From Acidimicrobiales bacterium MED-G01 (lineage in GTDB: Bacteria > Actinomycetota > Acidimicrobiia > Acidimicrobiales > Poriferisodalaceae): DNA of 64,000 nucleotides. The notes beneath the pieces are model-generated. The model was not told where the DNA came from and searched no databases. It was given only the letters and a program-made list of their open reading frames with translations. The DNA lies in the NCBI GenBank assembly GCA_002457435.1, contig NTLA01000008.1, forward strand, positions 1 to 64,000, written 5' to 3'. Each line of letters starts with the position of its first letter. Position 1 is the stretch's first letter. A program made the translations under genes and the position numbers. Positions 9,320 to 18,314 of this stretch are shown here, piece after piece.

Positions 9320-10222
9320 ATGCCAGAATTCAAAACCCTCCGCTACGAAATAGCTGATCACACCCTTACCTTGACGATGAATCGTCCAGAGCGTCTGAAC
9401 GCCTTTAACAGCTTGATGCAACGTGAGTTTCTTGAGGCACTTGACCACGCTGATTCCGACGACGAAATTCGAGTTGTAATTGTCACTGGCGAAGGTCGCG
9501 GATTTTGTGCTGGCGCTGACCTAGAAAAGGGTGCTGAAACATTTGACTATGACAGCCAAACTGACGAGGCCAAGACTGAACGAGCCTCGAATGAAGGTCG
9601 CCAAGAGGGAGATAACGCATGGCTGCGTGACGGTGGGGGGCTTCTTTCCTTGCGACTTTACGAATTCAACAAACCAATAATTGCGGCTATCAACGGTCCC
9701 GCTGTGGGAGTTGGAGTCACGATGACTTTGCCGATGGATATTCGTTTGGCCTCTACTGCTGCGCGAATCGGGTTTGTCTTTAGTCGTCGTGGGATAGTCC
9801 CCGAAGCCTGTTCCTCATATTTCTTGCCGCGAGTGGTTGGTGTTAGCAAAGCTCTTGAGTGGGCATATAGCGGGAAAGTATTCGACGCTGAAGAAGCACT
9901 TGAAGGCGGTCTCGTTCGTAGCATTCACGAACCCGAAGATCTGATGCCCGCGGCGCAAGCAATCGCTTCGGAAATAGCCGCAAATACCTCCGCGATTTCT
10001 GTGACGATGATTCGACACATGATGTGGCGGATGCTTGGAGCTGATCACCCAATGGAAGCTCACAAAGTCGACAGCCGGGGCATTTTTCACCTAGGTCAAG
10101 GAGCTGATGCTCATGAAGGGGTTGTGTCTTTCTTAGAGAAGCGAGCACCCGACTTCACTCTGAAAACTAGTGAAGACATGCCCGAATTTTTTCCATGGTG
10201 GGATGAACGACACTTCGAGTGA
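9320..10222 (+). CDS. Enoyl-CoA hydratase/isomerase family protein
   Basis: Crotonase-fold enzyme acting on CoA thioesters. 300 residues, longer than the usual 260 because of a charged insertion (about residues 77-103, rich in Asp, Glu, Lys) after the oxyanion motif GRGFCAGADLEKG. The second oxyanion and active-site region reads NGPAVGVGVTMTLPMDIRLA, then SRRGIVPEACSSYFLP, with a Glu in the catalytic position. The long form with ACSSYFLPR resembles paralogues annotated only as enoyl-CoA hydratase in actinobacteria, so the exact reaction (hydration, isomerisation or other) is open. The start has a good AAAGGAA Shine-Dalgarno. It stands apart from the alkylsulfatase-like gene by 35 bases and is in the same direction. 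Confidence 0.88.
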   Translation: MPEFKTLRYEIADHTLTLTMNRPERLNAFNSLMQREFLEALDHADSDDEIRVVIVTGEGRGFCAGADLEKGAETFDYDSQTDEAKTERASNEGRQEGDNAWLRDGGGLLSLRLYEFNKPIIAAINGPAVGVGVTMTLPMDIRLASTAARIGFVFSRRGIVPEACSSYFLPRVVGVSKALEWAYSGKVFDAEEALEGGLVRSIHEPEDLMPAAQAIASEIAANTSAISVTMIRHMMWRMLGADHPMEAHKVDSRGIFHLGQGADAHEGVVSFLEKRAPDFTLKTSEDMPEFFPWWDERHFE

Positions 10223-10257
10223 CCAGATGCGCGTCGCACATCATCTAGCTTGGCTTG

Positions 10258-11586
10258 ATGGCTGAGCACGTTCTAGATCTTTCCACTCGTTTCATTGATT
10301 CCGGTCGGGTTGACGGTCCTCCTAATCGTGTCTCTCATGAATTAAGCGAACTTGCTGATGACGTCGCCCTAGTCGAAGCGTTCAGTCATGTCGTGGTCAT
10401 TCGCACCGACGAAGGCCTTATTGCTTTCGATTCGAGTGGCCCCGCCAGCGGAACTCGAGTATTGGAAAGTCTGAGAGGCTGGAATAAAGAGCGAATCCAC
10501 ACCCTCATCTATACCCATGGCCACATAGACCATGTCGGTGGGAGCAGCGCAATTGCGGCAGAGGCGGAACAGTCGAGACACGAGCTCCCGAGGGTGATTG
10601 GTCATGAGAACCTGCCGCGCCGACTGAATCGTTATAGAGCGACCAACGGCTACAACAAGGTCATCAACGCACGGCAATTTGGCGGTTTACCGGTCTCAGC
10701 CCTCGGAGGATCAGCGGGAGAACGGCCTTTCGTCCCCGATGGAACCCTCGATATCACGGTCGAATACGACCAAATTATGACTACATCTGTTGGTGGAGTG
10801 GAATTAGAGCTTCATCACGCAATGGGAGAAACCGATGACCACACTTGGACTTGGCTGCCGCAACACAAAATGATCTCTGCTGGTGACCAGTTCATATGGA
10901 ATTTTCCTAACTGTGGTAACCCGCAAAAGGTCCAAAGATACCCGTTGGAATGGGCCAATTCGCTGCGCGAAATGATGGCTACAGATGTCGAACTGTTCGT
11001 TCCCGCACATGGGCTTCCCATCTCAGGTCACAAACGCATTCTTTCCTGTTTAGAGATAGTTGCTTCTACTTTGGAACAACTCGTTGAAGATGTGGTTTCC
11101 GCGATGAACTCCGGAGCAACTCTGAACGACATTGTCTCATCAGTCGAAGTCAACCCAGAACTGCTTGACCTGCCTTACCTGCGGCCGCTCTACGACGAAC
11201 CAGAATTTGTTATTCGCAACATCTGGAGGCTGTATGGAGGATGGTGGGATGGCAAACCGTCGCACCTTAAACCGGCCGCAGACGCTGTGTTCGCAACCGA
11301 AATCTCTGAATTAGCGGGTGGAGTGCCTGCTCTTGCCGAACGAGCACGGCATTTGGCAGATGCAGGACAGTTTAGGGTCGCATGTCACCTCATCGATATG
11401 GCGAGCGACGCGGCACCCGAGGCAAAAGACGTCCATGAGATTAGGGCTTCGATTTATCTGGACCGGAGAGCTGCGGAATCTTCTCTAATGGCAAAGGGCA
11501 TTTTTGAGTCAGCTGCCAATGAGTCGCGACAAGCCGCCGGCCAATTAATCGAATCGCGACGACGAGCGTTGTCGTTTGAAGAGTGA
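10258..11586 (+). CDS. MBL-fold alkyl/aryl-sulfatase-like hydrolase
   Basis: Metallo-beta-lactamase-fold enzyme of the SdsA1/BDS1 alkylsulfatase group. THGHIDHVGG (about residue 87) gives the HxHxDH zinc ligands, and TDDHTWTWLP with the AMGET segment supplies further ligands. The C-terminal half has the alkylsulfatase dimerisation domain hallmark WRLYGGWWDGKP followed by a helical region. Members cleave sulfate from alkyl sulfates such as dodecyl sulfate. No Sec signal peptide is seen, so it is probably cytosolic. The TTG at 10255 is directly followed by ATG at 10258, which I take as start. Its stop overlaps the start of the next methyltransferase gene by four bases. Substrate is not determined. 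Confidence 0.85.
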   Translation: MAEHVLDLSTRFIDSGRVDGPPNRVSHELSELADDVALVEAFSHVVVIRTDEGLIAFDSSGPASGTRVLESLRGWNKERIHTLIYTHGHIDHVGGSSAIAAEAEQSRHELPRVIGHENLPRRLNRYRATNGYNKVINARQFGGLPVSALGGSAGERPFVPDGTLDITVEYDQIMTTSVGGVELELHHAMGETDDHTWTWLPQHKMISAGDQFIWNFPNCGNPQKVQRYPLEWANSLREMMATDVELFVPAHGLPISGHKRILSCLEIVASTLEQLVEDVVSAMNSGATLNDIVSSVEVNPELLDLPYLRPLYDEPEFVIRNIWRLYGGWWDGKPSHLKPAADAVFATEISELAGGVPALAERARHLADAGQFRVACHLIDMASDAAPEAKDVHEIRASIYLDRRAAESSLMAKGIFESAANESRQAAGQLIESRRRALSFEE

Positions 11587-12383
11587 GTGGTTCAGTAGTT
11601 GTTGCAGCAGATAGCGCAACGCGTCTCGACATTGAGAAGATTCTTGGGCCAGGGGTCTGGACCCTCCTTCGAATTGACCGATGGGTTGCAAAATACGAGG
11701 TTGAGAGCGAAGAAGTAGCTAGGAGTCTGGTTGCTGAATTAAGAAGTAATGGGCATTCTGCAGTAGCAGGCCCACCAGATTCCGGCCGAGCCGTGGCTTG
11801 GAATAATTGGAATCGACCAACTCCAGTTGGTACGACGGCTGAAGTCTGTTTTCCTTGGGTGGCTTCTGACGCCGAAACGGTTGTTGAAATAGATCCGGGC
11901 TTAGGGTTCGGCGCGGGCGATCACCCTTCCACTCGGCTGCTACTAGAGGAACTGGCCGCCCGCATCAAGGGAGGTGAATCAGTACTGGATGTGGGATGCG
12001 GGTCAGGTGTTCTGGCAGTGGCCTCAGTTTGTTTTGGGGCGGGCAATGCTTTCGGACTGGACGTTAATGAGGCCGGCTTGTTAGCAGCACAGGCAAATGC
12101 CCGAAGAAATGGTGTTGCTGACAGAGTTCAATTTTCATCCATCCAATTGAGCGATGTGAAAGATAAATACGACGTTGTAGTTGCCAATATCCATGACGAG
12201 ATTCTGCGTCGATTGGCTGGTGATCTCATCGCCTGCATCGCGCCAGGCGGATGGCTCGGACTTAGTGGGGTGTCACCGGGCCAAGTTTCACGCCTCCGTT
12301 CTGCATTCTCGAACATTGACTTTGAGGACGTTAGAGAGATGCAGGAATGGAATGCACTGATTGGACAGGTCAATATCGAATAA
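11583..12383 (+). CDS. PrmA-like (ribosomal protein L11) methyltransferase
   Basis: SAM-dependent class I methyltransferase. 266 residues with the PrmA-specific segment DPGLGFGAGDHPSTRL (about residues 101-116), SAM motif VLDVGCGSGVLAVAS (about 133), the acidic strand AFGLDVNEAGL, and the active-site-like VVANIHDEIL (PrmA enzymes normally have ANILA). The N-terminal region is short and divergent but fits the L11-binding domain. Starts with GTG overlapping the alkylsulfatase-like stop by four bases. PrmA trimethylates L11 in E. coli; the divergence and the catabolic neighbour leave open that this one acts on another protein or small molecule. Confidence 0.78.
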   Translation: MSGSVVVAADSATRLDIEKILGPGVWTLLRIDRWVAKYEVESEEVARSLVAELRSNGHSAVAGPPDSGRAVAWNNWNRPTPVGTTAEVCFPWVASDAETVVEIDPGLGFGAGDHPSTRLLLEELAARIKGGESVLDVGCGSGVLAVASVCFGAGNAFGLDVNEAGLLAAQANARRNGVADRVQFSSIQLSDVKDKYDVVVANIHDEILRRLAGDLIACIAPGGWLGLSGVSPGQVSRLRSAFSNIDFEDVREMQEWNALIGQVNIE

Positions 12384-12427
12384 CCTAAGGGTGTTCAAAT
12401 AGGTGACCACGACGGCTGGAGAACGTA

Positions 12428-13525
12428 ATGCATGTAGGAATGAGCGTAATATTTCAAAATCCGGGAGAGCGACTCCCGGACCAGCAGGTTTACCAACAGG
12501 ATCTAGCGCTGGCGTTACAAGCCGAAGATCTTGGATTTGATTCTGTTTGGAGTGTCGAGCACCACTTCACCAGTTACACCATGTGTCCAGATGTGCTGCA
12601 GTTTTTGACCTATATGGCCGGCGCCACACAATCGATCCAGTTGGGTTCAATGGTCTGTGTTTTGCCATGGCACGATCCGTTGAGAGTCATCGAGCAGATA
12701 TCAATGTTGGACAACCTGTCAGATGGCCGCCTGATTCTCGGGTTAGGGAGAGGCACGGGTAAGGTCGAATTTGACGGATTTCAGACGGAGATGGCTTCAG
12801 CTCGTCTTCGCTTCAAAGAATCAACGGAGATGGTTCTTAACGCGATGGAAAATGGCTACGCGGAGTATCACGGCGAAGTTATAGATCAACCACGAGTTGA
12901 TATTCGACCACGACCGCTCAAGTCGATGCGAGGAAGAGCCTACGCTGCGGCAGTCTCACCGGATTCAGCTCGCATAATGGCCGAGATGGGTGTCGGAATC
13001 TTGATAGTGCCCCAAAAACCGTGGAAAGCGGTTCGCCAAGAACTTCAGGACTACCGCGATGTTTATCGCGATGCCAATGGCGAAGAACCACCATCTCCGC
13101 TGGTCGCAGGATGGACGTTTGTTGACGAAAATGCTGACCGAGCTGAAGAGAAGGCACGCGAATTTATCGGCGGATACTGGGACACCATTATTGATCACTA
13201 CGAATTCGACAAGCCTCATCTGAAAGATACCCCCGGCTATGAGCATCACGGTCAAATGTATGACCGACTGAAAGCGCCTGGTGGTTTGGAAATGATGACC
13301 GATTTCTTCGTTGACCTTCAGTTATGGGGAACTCCCGAGCAGGTTTACGACAAGATTGTCAATCTGCAAGAGCAGACCTTTATGGATGGTTACATGGGCG
13401 TATTCAGCTTTGCTGGGATGGAGCATGAAGAAGCTGATCGAAACATGAAGCTTTTCGCACGAGAGGTCATGCCAGAGTTGCAGGCGTTAGCTCCCGTGCA
13501 TGAGCGTCTAGGACTCCCCGCCTAA
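12428..13525 (+). CDS. Luciferase-like (LLM class) flavin- or F420-dependent oxidoreductase
   Basis: TIM-barrel oxidoreductase of the bacterial-luciferase superfamily, 365 residues. Recognisable blocks: DLGFDSVWSVEHHF (about residues 34-47), VLPWHDPLRV, GRLILGLGRGTGKVEFDGF and RGRAYAAAVSPDSA. It is a close paralogue of the protein at 26092-27198; both share VEHH, YTMCP, PWHDPLR and VPQKPW blocks. Substrate is unknown: relatives include flavin monooxygenases and F420-dependent reductases. It is preceded by a 44-base gap after the PrmA-like gene. The last 18 bases overlap the end of the convergent MFS gene. Confidence 0.87.
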   Translation: MHVGMSVIFQNPGERLPDQQVYQQDLALALQAEDLGFDSVWSVEHHFTSYTMCPDVLQFLTYMAGATQSIQLGSMVCVLPWHDPLRVIEQISMLDNLSDGRLILGLGRGTGKVEFDGFQTEMASARLRFKESTEMVLNAMENGYAEYHGEVIDQPRVDIRPRPLKSMRGRAYAAAVSPDSARIMAEMGVGILIVPQKPWKAVRQELQDYRDVYRDANGEEPPSPLVAGWTFVDENADRAEEKAREFIGGYWDTIIDHYEFDKPHLKDTPGYEHHGQMYDRLKAPGGLEMMTDFFVDLQLWGTPEQVYDKIVNLQEQTFMDGYMGVFSFAGMEHEEADRNMKLFAREVMPELQALAPVHERLGLPA

Positions 13526-14683
13526 CCCGTCGACGATTCGTGTCTTGCGGTCGAGCAGTGTCAGGAACAGGCTTCCAGCAGCAAAGCTGGAAGCTAAGAC
13601 GAGCGCGGGTTGAAAAGAACCCGAGGAATCTGCGATTATTCCGCCCAATTGCGGCCCAACGGCTAGCCCCGCGCCAAAGACAATCGTAAGTACGGCGTAG
13701 GCGGCACCGAATGCTTCTGCTGACAAGTGACTACTTACCTTGGTTGTGATGTTGACGACGACTCCGGTGAAAGCCACTCCGAACAGGAGTGTCGACATAG
13801 GTGCGCCGACCGGGTGGCCAGTAGCGATCAGAGCGCAGCTCACGGTTAGACAAGTGAGTGACACAAGTTGAGCAGAGTTGCTTCCGATGCGGTCACCAAG
13901 CCACCCCATGACCGGTCCACCAAGAGCCAGTCCGAGTCCGATTAACGCAAATGTGAGCGATGCAGAACCTTCTTGGAAGCCAGCGTCCTCTTCAAGTAAG
14001 GCTGCAGAGAAGGTCATAGCTAGAGAAACCGCGACTGCAAAGAACCCATAAGTCGCGCAAAGGTTGAGCCATCCAGGTATTTGTTTAAGGGTGGTGGGGC
14101 TTAGACCAGAGTTGGCGGCTGGATTCGCTGAAGTTCTGATGGTGAAAGCTAACAACGCGAGGGCAGTGAGGCCGATAATGGTTTCGAGACCGTAGACAGA
14201 TCGCCAGTCTGTAATGACGGCATCAAATACGCAAGCGGCGAAAAAGCCCAGTCCGACTCCCGTAGTGACCCAACCGATGGCGAGACCTTTTCGGTCTGAG
14301 CCGAGCAGGTTGGCAGCGAGTGCCGGAGTGGTGATCCAGACTCCCGCAGCGCTCAAACCGGTGAGAAAGAGCGCTACCAGAGTAATGAAACTGTTCGGCG
14401 ACCAGCTGAGCAGAAGTAAGCCGATGACAACGCCGGCTAGCCCGTATTTGGCTGTTTTGACGAGACCGAGCTTTCCGATTGTGAAAGCGACCAGCACGGA
14501 ACCAATGAGGTAGCCAACTAGGTTCAGCGAACCGATTCCACCGGCCACAGTGTTTGATAGCCCGAAGTCATCACGAATTTCGATGTAGAGAACTGAGTAG
14601 GTGAATCGTCCAAAGGATTGAGATACTGCTGTGGCGACTACTAGAGCCGAAAGCGCAACAATATTTTTCACCCTTGTGGCCAC
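13508..14683 (-). CDS. Major facilitator superfamily transporter
   Basis: 391 residues with about twelve hydrophobic segments in two six-helix halves. The cytoplasmic loop between helices 2 and 3 is degenerate, while GWLGDRIG in the second half matches the MFS A-like motif (G-x-x-x-D-R). The substrate cannot be told from sequence. The start overlaps the end of the EthD-domain gene by 16 bases, so it is the last gene of a minus-strand run beginning with the acyl-CoA dehydrogenase at 18258. Its 3' end overlaps the luciferase-like gene on the other strand by 18 bases. Confidence 0.88.
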   Translation of the reverse strand: MATRVKNIVALSALVVATAVSQSFGRFTYSVLYIEIRDDFGLSNTVAGGIGSLNLVGYLIGSVLVAFTIGKLGLVKTAKYGLAGVVIGLLLLSWSPNSFITLVALFLTGLSAAGVWITTPALAANLLGSDRKGLAIGWVTTGVGLGFFAACVFDAVITDWRSVYGLETIIGLTALALLAFTIRTSANPAANSGLSPTTLKQIPGWLNLCATYGFFAVAVSLAMTFSAALLEEDAGFQEGSASLTFALIGLGLALGGPVMGWLGDRIGSNSAQLVSLTCLTVSCALIATGHPVGAPMSTLLFGVAFTGVVVNITTKVSSHLSAEAFGAAYAVLTIVFGAGLAVGPQLGGIIADSSGSFQPALVLASSFAAGSLFLTLLDRKTRIVDGLGGES

Positions 14684-15276
14684 ACAACTTTCGGTGTGGG
14701 TGGCCGGGTTCCGTAGACAGTTTCGGTCGATACGACTCTGCGTGGTGATTTTGGATTGGCAAAGCTGGCGACGTCTTGATAGATAACATCGCGATCGGTG
14801 TCATCCCCGAAAAAGCGTTCCTTCATGGAGTCCAGAGAATCAAAACTCACGAGAGCGAACCCGTCAATTTCTGGACCGCTGAGAGTGCGTACAACACTGA
14901 GTTGGGTGTAGTCCCACATTCCGGGATGATGCCGAAGGGCCAAAGACGCATGAACATCTCGCCAATGGGCATCGGACTGCTCGTGGGTCAGGTCAGGGTG
15001 GTGCAGCAGAGGAAAAATTGCTGTGACACCAGGTGAGGCCACTCCGATTTCGCTCTTGGCGTCTCGCTCGCGGATAACGCGACTAAATATGAGATACATG
15101 CCTACTTGGGCTGCTGCCTCAAGGTCTTGGGGACTGTCGGTCACGCATCTGACCATTGTTCGAAATGGGAGGTCTCGTTCGTCGTTCGGGTCAGCTAAAT
15201 AGCAGACTCCATCTAAACGACGAGACGCTTCGATTGCTATCTCGACGTCGTTGCCTACAGCGACTAGTTCCAGCAT
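14668..15276 (-). CDS. EthD-domain (dimeric alpha/beta-barrel) protein
   Basis: 202 residues. The central segment LTHEQSDAHWRDVHASLALRH has the EthD hallmark H-W-R-x-x-H, with a C-terminal AxVxFDSLD-like strand, typical of dimeric ferredoxin-like barrels. EthD proteins accompany P450 systems for ether breakdown or act as small cyclases or lactonases. There appear to be two related halves, a duplication known in this family. It lies between an enoyl-CoA hydratase (79-base gap) and an MFS transporter (16-base overlap). Role in this pathway is unknown. Confidence 0.72.
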   Translation of the reverse strand: MLELVAVGNDVEIAIEASRRLDGVCYLADPNDERDLPFRTMVRCVTDSPQDLEAAAQVGMYLIFSRVIRERDAKSEIGVASPGVTAIFPLLHHPDLTHEQSDAHWRDVHASLALRHHPGMWDYTQLSVVRTLSGPEIDGFALVSFDSLDSMKERFFGDDTDRDVIYQDVASFANPKSPRRVVSTETVYGTRPPTPKVVWPQG

Positions 15277-15355
15277 CTACTCAGTCTCGCACGTCCTTTA
15301 ATGGAGCGCGCATTTTGGTGGTTGGTTAGAAACGAACTGCGATCTTTAGGAATGA

Positions 15356-16141
15356 TTATCTTCCTTGGAATTTTGGATCACGTTTATCTAAGAAGGCGGC
15401 GACTGCCTCTTTAGTGTCTTGGGTATAGAAGTTGATTGTCTGAGCCATTCCTTCCGCTTCCAATGCTGACTTGAAGTCATTGCTGGCGTTGAGTGTCAGC
15501 ATTCGTTTGGTCATTGCCAACGCCAAAGGTGGCCCAGCAGCGAGACGGTCAGCCCAATCTTTGGCTTCAGAGTCCAACTGGTCATGAGGTACGACTTTGT
15601 TGACAATGCCGAATTCCGCTGCTTGTTCAGCTGAAATAACGTCAGCGAAGAAGGCCAACTCCTTCGCTCGATGTAACCCGATGAGTCTGGGGAGGACCCA
15701 TGTTCCACCGAAGTCGACACTTAGACCGCGCCGCGCAAAGATTTCACTGAACCGAGCCTGATCGCTTGCCAGAATTAAGTCGCAGGCCAGTGCCATATTC
15801 ATGCCGGCCCCAGCGGCGACACCGTTTACCTTTGCAATAACCGGAACCATTATTGAGTAGAGAGCTTCGACCGTCTGGTGGATAAGGTTCATGGATATGA
15901 GTTGATGTCGATCGCGCCCTTGTCCTCCAAGATCGGCTCCGCTGCAGAATGCGTCGCCGGCGCCGGTCATGATGACCGCTCGTACGTCTGGGTCTACGGC
16001 TAGGGCATTCCAGGTGTTGCGCAATTCGTCCCACATGACAGCGTCGGCAGCGTTCTTTTTTTCGGGACGGTTCATCGTGACAGTCACGACGCCGTTGTCG
16101 GCGACGTCGATGATGAGAGTTTCAAGCTCTTTTGAGTTCAT
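15356..16141 (-). CDS. Enoyl-CoA hydratase/isomerase family protein
   Basis: 261-residue crotonase-fold protein. The first oxyanion block is GAGDAFCSGADLGGQG (about residues 60-75); the second is NGVAAGAGMNMALACDLILA, followed by FARRGLSVDFGGTWVLPRLIG. An Asp in the position often held by the catalytic Glu resembles the isomerase-type branch (PaaG-like), so ring or double-bond isomerisation is possible. It ends with the usual FLDKRDPKFQGR. It sits in the minus-strand run ACAD / hydrolase / ECH / EthD / MFS. Confidence 0.9.
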   Translation of the reverse strand: MNSKELETLIIDVADNGVVTVTMNRPEKKNAADAVMWDELRNTWNALAVDPDVRAVIMTGAGDAFCSGADLGGQGRDRHQLISMNLIHQTVEALYSIMVPVIAKVNGVAAGAGMNMALACDLILASDQARFSEIFARRGLSVDFGGTWVLPRLIGLHRAKELAFFADVISAEQAAEFGIVNKVVPHDQLDSEAKDWADRLAAGPPLALAMTKRMLTLNASNDFKSALEAEGMAQTINFYTQDTKEAVAAFLDKRDPKFQGR

Positions 16142-16179
16142 GAGTTCACCATAGGCCTTAACTCAACTCTTGTGCTCTT

Positions 16180-16196
16180 GGAAGCCGCGCGCTTCC
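16180..16196 (-). terminator. GC-rich hairpin after the alpha/beta hydrolase gene
   Basis: GGAAGC (16180-16185) and GCTTCC (16191-16196) pair around CGCGC, starting only a few bases after the hydrolase stop on the minus strand. There is no T tract. It may be one of the U-poor terminators proposed in actinobacteria, or an intra-operon processing site. Confidence 0.3.
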
Positions 16197-16200
16197 TCGT

Positions 16201-17148
16201 TCAAGTGAGCAAGAATGGAAGGAGGGCGTTGAGGAAGCCGGAGGTGTTTTGTCCGTGCACATTGTGGCCGCTGTTTGGGACCGTCTTGAGTTCGCCGTTC
16301 GGCAGGGCTTGAACGAAACGTTCTGCCGCTTCGGCAGAGAGCACGTTCGAATCTGCTCCCCTAATGATTAACGTTGGCTGAGATATATGAGTGGTGTCGT
16401 TAATAGAGAATCGGTCGCTTTGTTCTCGTTGACCCTGTGTGGTTGCAAGGCGCGGTCCATGGTCTCGCTTACTCACGAACCTTCCATCAGCTCGTTGAAG
16501 AAGGTTGTATTTGACAGTCCGTTCTATGTGTTCTCTGGATCGGTAAGGATCATATTTTTGAACGTTCTGGATGAAATCTTCGAGGTCCTCAAATTCACGA
16601 TTTTCGGTGACAAAATTGCGAATGCTTTTCGTTCCGGTCTCTGACAATTCGGGTCCGATGTCGACCAGAACTAAGCGTTTCAGAAGGTCGGGCTGCTCTA
16701 TGGCGAGTCGTAGCGTGTTCATTCCTCCCATTGAGTGCCCCAACACAGTTACTGAATCAATATTGAGCTCGGATAGGACCGAGGAGGCGTCAGCAGCCAT
16801 GGCATGTGATGAGTAGTCGGCATCGCGGGCCCATTCGCTGTCACCGTGGCCTCGCTGATCCAGTGCGATTATGTGAAATCGGTCTGCGAGGTGGAGGCTG
16901 ACTAGATCCCAAGAGTGTGCTGATTGGTTACCACCATGAAGTAGGAGCAAATTTGGTAGTGATGGGGCGCCCCACTCGAGGAAGTGAAAGCGTTGATGGC
17001 GAGCGACCACATTGCTGGAAACGTATCTGACCTTTTTGTCGTACTGGATACCTAAGTCATCGGCGCTTTCGCAGAGACTAAGAAACTCGGGGGTTTTAGT
17101 CATGTCCAATGGAGTGTTTGATGAAGAAAACTCGTTGAGGTACGGCAT
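16201..17148 (-). CDS. Alpha/beta hydrolase
   Basis: 315 residues. Oxyanion segment LLLHGGNQSAHSWD, the turn ALDQRGHGDSEWA and nucleophile elbow VLGHSMGGMNTLRLA (Ser) precede a cap region; the acid is likely in IIRGADSNVLS and the base histidine in PNSGHNVHGQ. The fold is that of esterases and C-C bond hydrolases such as BphD/MhpC-like enzymes. The first 40 or so residues are unlike the family, and an internal Met could be the true start. It lies six bases downstream of an acyl-CoA dehydrogenase gene and is probably co-transcribed. Confidence 0.85.
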   Translation of the reverse strand: MPYLNEFSSSNTPLDMTKTPEFLSLCESADDLGIQYDKKVRYVSSNVVARHQRFHFLEWGAPSLPNLLLLHGGNQSAHSWDLVSLHLADRFHIIALDQRGHGDSEWARDADYSSHAMAADASSVLSELNIDSVTVLGHSMGGMNTLRLAIEQPDLLKRLVLVDIGPELSETGTKSIRNFVTENREFEDLEDFIQNVQKYDPYRSREHIERTVKYNLLQRADGRFVSKRDHGPRLATTQGQREQSDRFSINDTTHISQPTLIIRGADSNVLSAEAAERFVQALPNGELKTVPNSGHNVHGQNTSGFLNALLPFLLT

Positions 17149-17154
17149 GTCAGC

Positions 17155-18258
17155 TCAGATTCGACCCAAGTTTAGGTCGAGGTATCCTCGAGAGATATTT
17201 GCATGAAGCACGTCGGTGGGGCCCTCAGCTAGTCGACTGGCACGGATTCGTCGAAATATAGAAGCGAGTGGGTGAGATTCGATCAGCGCTTCTCCGCCTA
17301 TGACTTGGATTGCCGTGTCTACCAGTTCGGCGATGGTTTCTGAAGCCAAAATTTTTGATGCCATAACTTCGTTAACCGAGTTTTGGCCTGCGTCTATTAG
17401 TCGCGCCGTTCGGTACACAGAACTGCGGGCTCCAAAGGCTTTCGTTCGCATTCGGCCGAACTGTACACGGGTTGCATGATTCTTATTCGAAGAGTTGTTT
17501 GTCGATTGGATATGGCTGGCGACAAGGGCGCAAACAAAACTACATAAGCCGACGCAGTCTGCTGCTATCGCCATTCGAACGGCGTTGACTTGTTCGAGGG
17601 CTCTCGTCATTCCGGCTCCGGTTTCGCCGATGGCGTGGCTTTTAGGAACCCGAACGTTTGTGAAAGTGAAACTTGCGTGGTGGCTGCCGTCAAGGGAGCT
17701 GAAACTGCGCTCTAGCTCCACGCCTGGTCTATTGGTTTCTATCAGAATCATTGTTGGACCGACATGGTCGAGTTCGACCAAGGTGTTGATGAAATGAGCG
17801 TTTGAGCCGCCAGTAACGTAGGACTTGGCGCCGTTGACAACGAGTTCGTCCCCGTCAAGTTGTGCCCAGGTATGTCGCTCAGCGTCGGCGGGTTCGGTAA
17901 ATCCGAAACCGCTGGTTGTTTCTCCGGCAAGATACGGCTCAAGAAACTGCTGTTTTATTTCCTCTGTAGCTTGTGCGAGCAACCCCGGGCTCGGTCCAAA
18001 GATGCCGGGTAGATGACCTACGTTTCTGCCTCCTAGCGCATCACGGGCGATGGTTAGCTCCAATGTTGTGGCCCCTAACCCTCCGTATTCAACGGGTTGG
18101 GTGAGGGCGAAAACTCCAGCGTCTTTGGACAGCTGGGTGGTTTGAAGCTGAATCTGCTGTGAGTTGGAGGCGCTGAATTCAATTTCGGATAGTTGTTTAG
18201 CGAGAGTGTCTGCTTGTTGTTGAAGCTTGCTTTGTGCTTCGGTAAGAAAATCTGGCAC
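17155..18258 (-). CDS. Acyl-CoA dehydrogenase family protein
   Basis: FAD-dependent oxidation of an acyl-CoA to an enoyl-CoA. With the GTG at 18258 it has 367 residues. Middle-domain motif GFGFTEPADAERH, beta-domain VNGAKSYVTGGSNAHF and FTNVRVPKSHAIG, and C-terminal helices with VIGGEALIESHPLASIFRRIRA are present. The frame stays open to 18360, but that would overlap the divergent SDR gene, and the GTG gives a normal acyl-CoA dehydrogenase N-terminus; neither start has a clear Shine-Dalgarno. The Glu at the usual catalytic-base position cannot be placed with certainty by eye. It begins the run towards the enoyl-CoA hydratase at 15356, a natural metabolic successor. Confidence 0.88.
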   Translation of the reverse strand: MPDFLTEAQSKLQQQADTLAKQLSEIEFSASNSQQIQLQTTQLSKDAGVFALTQPVEYGGLGATTLELTIARDALGGRNVGHLPGIFGPSPGLLAQATEEIKQQFLEPYLAGETTSGFGFTEPADAERHTWAQLDGDELVVNGAKSYVTGGSNAHFINTLVELDHVGPTMILIETNRPGVELERSFSSLDGSHHASFTFTNVRVPKSHAIGETGAGMTRALEQVNAVRMAIAADCVGLCSFVCALVASHIQSTNNSSNKNHATRVQFGRMRTKAFGARSSVYRTARLIDAGQNSVNEVMASKILASETIAELVDTAIQVIGGEALIESHPLASIFRRIRASRLAEGPTDVLHANISRGYLDLNLGRI

Positions 18259-18314
18259 AGCTGAACGGTAGCCGGAGAAATGGATTGAAGAACTGTTCGG
18301 TCTAATCTGCGTAG

